Assembly: GCF_900198625.1 (NCBI RefSeq) | Contig: NZ_FZPK01000015.1 | Span: forward strand, 1-64,000 | Direction of reading: 5' to 3' | DNA length: 64,000 bases | From: Helicobacter rappini | GTDB lineage: Bacteria > Campylobacterota > Campylobacteria > Campylobacterales > Helicobacteraceae | Part shown: piece by piece, positions 57,215 through 64,000 of the stretch | How the letters are laid out: every line of letters starts with the position of its first letter | Position numbering within the stretch: position 1 is the stretch's first letter | Notes under the pieces: model-generated | Database searches by the model: none | The model's input: only the letters and a program-made list of their open reading frames with translations | Told to the model about the DNA's origin: nothing | Program-made: the position numbers and the translations under genes

Positions 57215-58009
57215 TTAACTTCTAAAACCCCATTCTTTTTTAAGTGCTTCTAAGGCAGCTTTGTCAATCTCTACACAAAGCATACCTTCTTCATTTAATA
57301 GAGAATCCATAATATCTTGCCCTAAACTCACAAAGCTATGTCCGTAAAAATCCCATGTTTGCTCATCACTTGCATGATGTGTGCCTATGCGATTTGCCCT
57401 AAACACATAGCAGGAATTTGTAAAAGCATGTGTTGTGAGTAGATTCTGCCAACGCTTTTGTGAAGTAAAGGTGCTTGCACTTGCGACCAACACAACATCA
57501 ACAGAATCTTTCTTAAACTCCATCCAAAACTCATCAAAATGCGCCTCAAAGCCAAATAAAACACCAAACTTTATACCATTTGCCATGAAAGTCATGGGTA
57601 ACTTTGGCAGCTTTTTTGTATCATTAGAAAAAAAGTTTGCTTCATTCCAATGTGGATATTGTATCAGTCGCTGTTGTGTGTAGGTGGCAAAGCCATCTTG
57701 CGTGATTATTGCCATTTGCTTATAATAGCCCTTGTTTTTATGCTGTATAAAAGGCACGATGAATGTATGCCCATATTCTTTTGAAAATTGTATAAATATA
57801 TCAAGTTTATTTTTATCTTTAAGGCACGATTCTGGCTTCATCCCCCAATCTTGTGAAAAAAAGTTATCGACAACATATTCTCCAATAAGCACAATGCTGT
57901 GTTTTGGTATGCTTTTTATATATGTTGTTACCCGCTCTTTATTCTGTAAATCACCGAGTTGCAATATCGCAACAGATCCGCTAAAATCCTGTATATTTAC
58001 ATCTTTCAT
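57215..58009 (-). CDS. nitrilase-superfamily protein lacking the catalytic Cys
   Basis: 264 residues of the carbon-nitrogen hydrolase fold. The Glu of the triad is present (Glu44 in VLIGEYVVDNF). The Lys region reads TQQRLIQYPHWNEANFF. At the nucleophile, where nitrilases have ICYD, this protein has GVLFGFEAHFDEFW, with Gly153 at the expected Cys position. I believe Campylobacter homologs share this altered site, which would make it a conserved non-hydrolytic family. Start ATG 58009 follows AAGGG. Function unknown. Confidence 0.75.
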   Translation of the reverse strand: MKDVNIQDFSGSVAILQLGDLQNKERVTTYIKSIPKHSIVLIGEYVVDNFFSQDWGMKPESCLKDKNKLDIFIQFSKEYGHTFIVPFIQHKNKGYYKQMAIITQDGFATYTQQRLIQYPHWNEANFFSNDTKKLPKLPMTFMANGIKFGVLFGFEAHFDEFWMEFKKDSVDVVLVASASTFTSQKRWQNLLTTHAFTNSCYVFRANRIGTHHASDEQTWDFYGHSFVSLGQDIMDSLLNEEGMLCVEIDKAALEALKKEWGFRS

Positions 58010-58229
58010 GTTTTACCCTTAGATACATTTCAAATATTTATGCAAAAGCGTTAGTGTAACACAAAGCTAAGGATAATAGGCAAATATTGCCATCTTGAAT
58101 AATTATGGATTGCGTATTTTAGATTCAAATGAATCCTATGTAAAACTTCAAATGCAGTATTAAGATTTCTTAAGCGGGGCTTACAAAACCTAAATTGAGT
58201 GATTTAAACGCAGCGACAAGGATTTATTT

Positions 58230-58892
58230 CTATTTTCTCTTACGCATAAACCACATATATATCAAAGCACATATACACACAAAGCCAAGCACTGCAACTA
58301 TAATAAGACGCATTTTTGCCTTAATATCTTGCTGTGTAGAATCAAGCTCTCCCCTGCCAAATGTATCCACAATTTCATTAATATCAATCCCACTAAAAGT
58401 ATCGCCAAGCCAGTATCCAAACCCCGTCAAAATACTCACCCAAATACCAGCCCCAATGAGTGTAAAAATACTAAAACGCACTAAATTCATCTTAGCAAGT
58501 CCCGCAGGTAAAGAGATATAATGCCTTACAACAGGGATAAGCCGACCTATAAAAGTGCTAATCTCTCCATGCTTATTGAAAAATTTCTCTGTTGTAACAA
58601 GGCTTTTTTCTTTCATAAAAAAGTATTTTCCATATTTTATAACAAAGATTCTACCTATTTTTATAGCTATAAAATAATTACATAATGCACCAGCAAGGCT
58701 ACCAAAAGTCCCCGCAAGAATGGCTAATACAGGATTCATCTTGCCCTCCCACACGAGATAACCAGCAGGTATCATCACCACTTCACTAGGCAGGGGCAGC
58801 ACACTTGATTCTATCGCCATGAAAATAAAAATGCCAAAATATCCAAAAGATTCTATAATGTCAAGAATGGTGTGTATAATAGTATGTATCAT
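58230..58892 (-). CDS. DedA-family membrane protein
   Basis: 221 residues, several membrane helices. The DedA motifs are ESSVLPLPSEVVMIPAGYL, the glycine-rich GSLAGALCNYFIAIKIGR, and FIGRLIPVVRHYISLPAG with the conserved Arg pair. Members act as lipid flippase or scramblase-like proteins (undecaprenyl phosphate recycling in some). ATG 58892 with GAGAG is chosen over an upstream in-frame ATG at 58955. It is divergent from the carbonic anhydrase gene. Confidence 0.88.
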   Translation of the reverse strand: MIHTIIHTILDIIESFGYFGIFIFMAIESSVLPLPSEVVMIPAGYLVWEGKMNPVLAILAGTFGSLAGALCNYFIAIKIGRIFVIKYGKYFFMKEKSLVTTEKFFNKHGEISTFIGRLIPVVRHYISLPAGLAKMNLVRFSIFTLIGAGIWVSILTGFGYWLGDTFSGIDINEIVDTFGRGELDSTQQDIKAKMRLIIVAVLGFVCICALIYMWFMRKRK

Positions 58893-58921
58893 TATCTCTC
58901 TTTGTGCAATCAAACTAAAAA

Positions 58922-58950
58922 TTGCATTATATAGAAACATTTTGTATAAT
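58922..58950 (+). promoter_or_regulatory. promoter of the carbonic anhydrase gene
   Basis: TTGCAT (58922-58927) and TATAAT (58945-58950) with a 17-base spacer, 36 bases before the ATG at 58987. Confidence 0.55.
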
Positions 58951-58986
58951 TGCAAATAGGCAAAAACTCTTAATTTAAGGCAGGAT

Positions 58987-59640
58987 ATGAACGAACTCTT
59001 TCAAGGTGCAATAAAATTTTATGAAGAAGATTATAATAATGAAAAAGCCTTTTTTAAAAGTTTGCAGGAAAATAAACCACACACGCTTTTTATTACCTGT
59101 GTAGATTCTAGAATCGATCCAAACAGACTCACGCATTCAAAGCCCGGTGAGCTTTATGTCGTGCGAAATATTGGCAATTTAATACCGCCATTTAAAGATG
59201 AAAATAACGAGATGATGGAGGGCTATCTTGCTACCACTTCATCGATTGAATATTCTATTTGTAAGCTTAAAGTGAAAAATATTATTGTATGTGGGCATAG
59301 TAATTGTGGGGCATGTGCGGCGGTCTATAATCACGATATGCTAAATGAAATGCCTTATGTAAAAAAATGGCTAGCCCTTCTTAAACCAACGATAGCACAA
59401 GTTGAATCCATGCAGCCAGAGAGTGAGCATAAACGCATTTGGCTTACAGAATTGCAAAATATCCAACAACAGCTTCATAATCTTTTAAGCTATCCATTTG
59501 TAGAAGAGCGTTTTAATCGCGGGGAATTGCAAATCTATGGTTGGTATTACAACATTATGAATGGACAGATTCTAAACTATAATCTCATCACACGCGAGTT
59601 TAAGCCAATCGTTGGGGATAATACACTGAAAAGCGAATAA
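58987..59640 (+). CDS. can: beta-class carbonic anhydrase
   Basis: Zinc enzyme for CO2/bicarbonate conversion, 217 residues. The zinc ligands and the Asp-Arg dyad appear in TCVDSRIDPNR and VCGHSNCGACAA. The protein has no signal peptide, so it is cytosolic. It supplies bicarbonate to carboxylases such as AccC and supports growth at changing CO2, important for capnophilic Helicobacter. AGG precedes the ATG at 58987. Confidence 0.93.
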   Translation: MNELFQGAIKFYEEDYNNEKAFFKSLQENKPHTLFITCVDSRIDPNRLTHSKPGELYVVRNIGNLIPPFKDENNEMMEGYLATTSSIEYSICKLKVKNIIVCGHSNCGACAAVYNHDMLNEMPYVKKWLALLKPTIAQVESMQPESEHKRIWLTELQNIQQQLHNLLSYPFVEERFNRGELQIYGWYYNIMNGQILNYNLITREFKPIVGDNTLKSE

Positions 59641-59806
59641 ATAGGTTTTGTTTGACATAATAGTTGCTAATGCCGTGTAGGTAATGTAGGGACTAGAAGC
59701 TAAATATAGAGCCTTGTATAGATTAGCTTTAATACTTTTTAAGGATATGGAATCTATCTATAAACGCAAAATACACTTATCTCCCCCTTATTTATCAAAA
59801 ATAAAT

Positions 59807-59812
59807 TATAAT
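59807..59812 (+). promoter_or_regulatory. -10 element for gltX
   Basis: TATAAT, 43 bases before the ATG at 59856. Confidence 0.45.
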
Positions 59813-59855
59813 TTTAGATTCATTTGTAAAAGATTCCAAACATAAAAGGGAAAAT

Positions 59856-61454
59856 ATGATTACAACAAGATTTGCACCATCGCCAACAGGGCATTTACAT
59901 ATCGGTGGCTTACGCACCGCATTATATAGCTATCTACACGCAAGAGCAAAAAATGGTAAATTTTTATTACGCATAGAAGATACAGACACAGAGAGAAATA
60001 GCAAAGAAGCACTTGATGGAATCTTAGAGGCATTTAAATGGGTGGGGCTAGAGTATGATAGTCCTATGCTTTTTCAAAGTGAGCGAACACCAATTTATCA
60101 GCAATACGCACAAAAGCTTTTAGATTCTAAACATGCTTATCATTGCTATCTTACAAAAGATGAATTAGCGGCTATGCGGACACAAAATAAGGGGGCAAAT
60201 CATGCGAATTGTAGTCGTAAATACAGGGATTTTATCGGTGAAGTCCCAAAGGATATAGCCCCTTGTGTGCGTATTAAAGCCCCACTAGAGGGCGTTATTA
60301 GCTTTGAAGATGGTGTGAAGGGCAATATTAGCTTTCAGGCAAGTGAGTTAGATGACTTTGTGATTTTACGCAGTGATGGCACGCCCACTTATAACTTTGT
60401 CGTTGCTATTGATGATGCACTAAGCGGGATTACAGATATTATACGCGGTGATGATCATATCTCAAACACGCCAAAGCAACTACTTGTATATAAGGCATTG
60501 GGCTTTGATATACCAAGATTCTGTCATATCCCCATGATTTGTAATGAGCAGGGTAAAAAGCTAAGTAAAAGAGATGGGGCGTTATCTGTATTAGAATATA
60601 GAGATAGCGGGGTCTTGCCAGAGGCTTTGCTGAATTTCTTATTTAAGCTTGGGTATGGGCATGGCGATAAAGAAATCTTTAGTTTGCAAGAAATGATTGA
60701 ATGCTTTGATCCGCACAGGATTAATAGCAATCCTTCAGGCTGTAACTTCTCAAAGCTATATTGGCTAAATGCAGAATACATTAAGGCAATGGATAATGAA
60801 AAGTTAGCACAATTACTTAATATAGAGAATCTACAATCTACAAAATCCAAAACGCCCACTGCGGAAGTATTTTTAGATAATTTCAAGGGTTGTGCAGATT
60901 CTTGTGCGAGGAGTTTATTAGACATAAATGACGAAGCACAAAAAGCAAACTCCCTTGAAATTATCAAAAAGACAACGCAGACTCTAGAATCTCTATCAAA
61001 TGAGAGAAAAAACATACTTTTAAATGAGTTAAAAACGCGTGTAAATGATCTTATAAGCATGAGAAATGCAATCGCACAAATCCTTAATACACCCTTAACA
61101 CTTGAGAGTGAAAACATGGATAAATCACAACAAGCAAGCTATGATAAAGCCTTGTATAATAAGCTATTCACACAAGATACTAAGGCGATTTTAGAACAAG
61201 CCTTAAGTCAATTTATAGATAAATTACAAAATGCAACACTAAATATAGATAGCACAAAATCTCTCATACAAGCACATGCAAATGATATTGCAAATACATT
61301 CGCAATAAAACCTAGCATATTTATGCAAGCCCTGCGTCTTGGGCTTTTAGGACAAAAAGGTGGCATTGATTTGGGTGCATGTCTTTGCATTTTAGATAAA
61401 GATGAGAGTATTAAAAGGATACAGAATCTAATCGAGTTTGCAAAGCAAAATTAG
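59856..61454 (+). CDS. gltX: glutamyl-tRNA synthetase
   Basis: Class I synthetase charging tRNA with glutamate. HIGH region APSPTGHLHIGGLRTALY, KMSKS region GKKLSKRDGALS. The length is 532, above the 440-470 of other Helicobacter GltX. The extra part lies after the KMSKS loop in the anticodon-binding half, with words such as IENLQSTKSK and TLESLSNE. Helicobacter usually has two GltX proteins, one of which charges tRNA(Gln) for GatCAB. Which one this is cannot be decided. AAGGG precedes the ATG. Confidence 0.94.
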   Translation: MITTRFAPSPTGHLHIGGLRTALYSYLHARAKNGKFLLRIEDTDTERNSKEALDGILEAFKWVGLEYDSPMLFQSERTPIYQQYAQKLLDSKHAYHCYLTKDELAAMRTQNKGANHANCSRKYRDFIGEVPKDIAPCVRIKAPLEGVISFEDGVKGNISFQASELDDFVILRSDGTPTYNFVVAIDDALSGITDIIRGDDHISNTPKQLLVYKALGFDIPRFCHIPMICNEQGKKLSKRDGALSVLEYRDSGVLPEALLNFLFKLGYGHGDKEIFSLQEMIECFDPHRINSNPSGCNFSKLYWLNAEYIKAMDNEKLAQLLNIENLQSTKSKTPTAEVFLDNFKGCADSCARSLLDINDEAQKANSLEIIKKTTQTLESLSNERKNILLNELKTRVNDLISMRNAIAQILNTPLTLESENMDKSQQASYDKALYNKLFTQDTKAILEQALSQFIDKLQNATLNIDSTKSLIQAHANDIANTFAIKPSIFMQALRLGLLGQKGGIDLGACLCILDKDESIKRIQNLIEFAKQN

Positions 61455-61542
61455 GTGTATTTATTGTTTTGCTATAAAAATGCAATATAATGAAATCTTT
61501 ATTATAATAACACGATTGCAATATCATTATTTAAGGAACAAT

Positions 61543-62800
61543 ATGACAACAATCACCCCCCCCCCCCCATAGAGATGAAGAAACCTTTAAAGCACGATAT
61601 ATAGGACACAATGTATATCATTTTGGGGAATACTGCAAACACTTTAAATTCAAGCAAACAAAAGAACAAATAAAAAAAGAGCCAAAATGCATAATACATG
61701 CACTCTGCATGTATCTTGTGGGAAAAGCACGCAGAAGAAGTGAAGTATCAAGCAAACACTCATACATTAGCTTCAAACAGGTTAAAAAAGATATAAAACA
61801 GAATCCATCACAATTCTTTTCAACACTCTCTCAATATGTTGCATGGAAAAAGCATAAACTAGATAAAAAACTTGAAAATATCGCAATGAAATTTATCCGT
61901 TCATATTACAAAAAACGCGTAAAACTTGGTAAGGTAGATATACCCTATATTGAGCTTGTATTAACTACAAAATGCACTTTGCGTTGTGAATCTTGCAATA
62001 ATCTCATGCAATATTTTGATTCAAAAAATCAATACATTTGCACTTATGAAGGCATCAAGCAATCACTAGATAAGTTTTTTGCTGCCATAGATTCTATACA
62101 TAGTGTTCGTATTATCGGTGGAGAGCCACTATTGTTTAAAGATATTGATAAAGTGATTACATATCTTGGGCGAGAAAGAAAAGTAAGAAGTTTTAATATT
62201 GTTACAAATGGCACAAGAATCTTTAATGACAAATCCCTTGCTGCATTAAAAGCTTGTCCTAATGCGATAGTTTGCATATCAGATTACAGCAGATCGCCGA
62301 ATCTAAAAGTCCCATTGAAGCAAGAAAGCCTTATAGATCAACTAAAAACCCATAAGATTCCATACTATGTAATTTGGACAGATAAGAACTCATCGTGGTG
62401 GAATCCGGGCAAAATCTATAAGAGAGGTCGCACAAATGAGGATATCATACGCAATTTTAAAGCCTGCATGATGCCTTGCGTTAGTCTCATGAGTAGTGAA
62501 GGCATAAGGCGTGATAGCACAAAAGAGACAATAGAATCTGAAACAAGTATTGCCCCAGATGGTGCTTTGTTTATATGCCCTATTGCAAGTTCTCTTTCTC
62601 GTCTTAAAGGTTTGAGAGAATTTCAAGGGGATTTCATTGATCTTTCAGATTCTAATCTTAGACAAAGGATTGTAGAGTTTTACGCACAAAATTTCTTTAA
62701 AGCGTGTGATTATTGCCATGATATGTGGCTAGAAAAAGAACATATTCCAATCGCAGTGCAAACAGATTCTATATTAAAACTAGAACCAAATAATACTTAG
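61543..62800 (+). CDS. radical SAM protein, phase-variable, OFF in this sequence
   Basis: The long open part contains the radical SAM cluster motif TTKCTLRCESCNNLMQ (Cys codons at 61973, 61985, 61994) and RIIGGEPLLF. SPASM-like cysteines follow near the end (CMMPCVS, ALFICPIASS, ACDYCHD). Translation should begin at ATG 61543 as MTTIT, followed by prolines from C13 (61556-61568). With 13 C a TAG follows at once. With 12 or 15 the frame reads HRDEETFKARYIGHNVYHF and joins the radical SAM domain, giving about 418 residues. The frame from an internal ATG at 61709 would lose about 55 residues. Target unknown; surface glycan or peptide modification is a guess. Confidence 0.8.
61556..61568 (+). repeat. 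C13 phase-variation tract of the radical SAM gene (OFF)
   Basis: Thirteen C, fourteen bases after the A of the start codon. Thirteen and fourteen both lead to early stops; twelve and fifteen open the gene. Confidence 0.9.
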
Positions 62801-62890
62801 CATTGTAATGCGCAGAATCTCTTTTTAAAAATGAAACGATAGATTTTTCTAATTTTTTCATAAAGCATAGAATATTGTAAAATAGAATCA

Positions 62891-63985
62891 TCAATAAAGC
62901 CTTACACCAAACACTCGTTTTGGGCTGCTTGCACCATCTAGCTTGATTAGCATATCGCCTTTGCCACTAAGCTTTTCAGCGCCACTTTCACCAAGTATCA
63001 CTCTAGAGTTTTCTGCCTTAGCTACACATAAAGCTATGCGACTAGCACTATTTCGTAAATCGCTACTTAGATTCTTAGAATCTGGATTTTGCATACCAAG
63101 TATGATGTGAATCCCTGCTTGACGCACGATAAACATATTTTTTGCAAGTTTTTTCTCAATCTCTTTATTATCCCTAATCACAAAATTTAGCTCTTCAACA
63201 AAAACAATCTTATATGTCAAGTCAAGCGATTCTATATCACTTACTTTTGCTGTTACCATACGCTCATTTCGCTCTTTCATCTCTTCTATCAAATCATCTA
63301 AAAACTCACACGCTTCTTCACTCTCTGTAATAAGCCTTATTTTATCGCCAAAGATTTGATAATCAATGCCTAGTTTTGGGTCTATCACCACAATTTCTGC
63401 TTTATTACTCAATAAAAGAGAACGTATTATGCTTTGCAACAATATCGTTTTTCCACTGCCTGTTTTCCCTGCGACAATTAAATGTGCTTCTTTTACTAAG
63501 TCAAAATAAAAGGGCTTTTTCTCTATGTCAAATCCCGCAAAAATAGGCAGTTTATATCCTTGCGATGGCAATAAAGAGAGAGCATTTTCAATCTCTACTT
63601 TGCTAGGATAGCTCCACTCAGAATCCTTTTTTTCTACTTCAATATTATAAGTCCTTGCTAAACCCTTACAAGAAGTAATTTTCACATTAGATAATGTAGT
63701 CGTTTTATCAAGGTATTTTGCCTGTGTTTCAAAGCTTTGTATTTTAAGCGGGTCTTTTACCTCAACCTTGCAGATTCTATGTCTATAAGAATTGAGTGTT
63801 TCTAAATGTGTAAGGGCAATATTATGTTTCGTAAAATAAGATTCTATCTCTGTAAAAAGTGTGGAATCTTGTGTATTTGTAGAATCTGTGCCAGACTGCG
63901 TAAAGTCTTCTTTTTGTAAATCAAAGCCTAAATTATCCTTGCACCATTGATAAAAGCAATCATTATTTTTCCACGAGTGATACAT
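62891..63985 (-). CDS. FtsK/SpoIIIE-like DNA translocase domain protein
   Basis: 364 residues with the FtsK motor: Walker A VAGKTGSGKTILLQS, VVIDPKLGID, Walker B YKIVFVEELNFV, and RQAGIHIILGMQNPDS with SSDLRNSASRIALCV. No N-terminal membrane helices and no C-terminal gamma domain are present, so it is not the cell-division FtsK. Such short forms occur on mobile elements and plasmid-like islands. An AGGGG lies about ten bases before the ATG, but the frame also stays open to the window edge, so a longer protein is possible. About 80 N-terminal residues with repeated Asp/Ser/Thr are unrecognised. Confidence 0.75.
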   Translation of the reverse strand: MYHSWKNNDCFYQWCKDNLGFDLQKEDFTQSGTDSTNTQDSTLFTEIESYFTKHNIALTHLETLNSYRHRICKVEVKDPLKIQSFETQAKYLDKTTTLSNVKITSCKGLARTYNIEVEKKDSEWSYPSKVEIENALSLLPSQGYKLPIFAGFDIEKKPFYFDLVKEAHLIVAGKTGSGKTILLQSIIRSLLLSNKAEIVVIDPKLGIDYQIFGDKIRLITESEEACEFLDDLIEEMKERNERMVTAKVSDIESLDLTYKIVFVEELNFVIRDNKEIEKKLAKNMFIVRQAGIHIILGMQNPDSKNLSSDLRNSASRIALCVAKAENSRVILGESGAEKLSGKGDMLIKLDGASSPKRVFGVRLY

Positions 63986-64000
63986 CTCAAAAAGTCCCCT

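Noticed and set aside
60524-61117. Minus-strand frame of 197 codons in gltX
   Set aside because: It is antisense to the GltX coding region with a serine/leucine-rich shadow composition.
61709-62800. Radical SAM gene starting at ATG 61709 with the C13 as leader
   Set aside because: No ribosome site precedes 61709, and the frame upstream is open and protein-like back to the tract. The reading is less likely but not excluded.
1-64000. tRNA, rRNA, tmRNA or CRISPR
   Set aside because: I scanned the gaps by eye and saw no GC-rich cloverleaf-like or regularly spaced repeat pattern. A covariance-model search could still find a small RNA.

Overview
The window reads as chromosome of an AT-rich enterohepatic-type Helicobacter (Campylobacterota). 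Support comes from gene order (rpoZ-spoT; murJ-cysS; dapA followed by a FabL-like reductase), Hcp-like cysteine-rich Sel1 proteins, a Helicobacter-type outer-membrane protein, very frequent AGAATCT/AGATTCT words, and long homopolymer tracts typical of phase variation. I cannot assign the species. I see no tRNA, rRNA, insertion sequence or CRISPR array.

Layout. 1-8 kb: a partial TagB-like envelope protein cut by the window edge, phosphomannomutase, an orphan ABC ATPase, panB, marC, a greatly enlarged peptidyl-tRNA hydrolase, and argF with a small partner. 8-12 kb: a Sel1 protein, then a two-gene operon of a helix-turn-helix protein and an OLD-family ATPase/TOPRIM nuclease carrying a G13 tract. 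12-25 kb: a repeat-filled membrane protein, fabL-like gene, dapA, DUF342 protein, murJ with a repeat-derived insertion, cysS, LprI-like protein, chemoreceptor, and an outer-membrane protein with a T13 tract inside its promoter spacer. 25-34 kb: a small repeat protein, accC-accB, an orphan YejE-like permease, the lhgO and glaH/csiD pair of glutarate oxidation, a degenerate MoaC-like gene and dapC. 34-51 kb: rpoZ-spoT, gatB, a second chemoreceptor, a class-V aminotransferase, flavodoxin, a C10 tract beside a PiT transporter, uvrA, a UDP-glucuronate decarboxylase, lolA with an MFS transporter, and a lipoprotein. 51-64 kb: a phase-off HtrL/WlaTC-like gene behind ychF, telA, a second Sel1 protein, a small prophage relic (recT fragment and tiny membrane peptides), a nitrilase-like protein without the usual Cys, DedA, carbonic anhydrase, gltX, a phase-off radical SAM gene, and an FtsK-like ATPase at the edge.

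Two themes stand out. First, contingency: three C/G13 tracts sit inside coding regions (one gene in frame, two out of frame), a T13 tract forms the spacer of an outer-membrane protein promoter, and a C10 tract lies by a gene remnant. Second, dispersed short repeats have entered reading frames and enlarged otherwise conserved proteins (Pth, MurJ, the 12-14 kb membrane protein, the TagB-like protein). The best candidate for an undescribed system is the HTH + OLD nuclease operon: it has a near-consensus promoter buried in a dyad that could be its own operator, and a G13 on/off switch in the nuclease gene, as expected for a toxic or costly anti-phage function.
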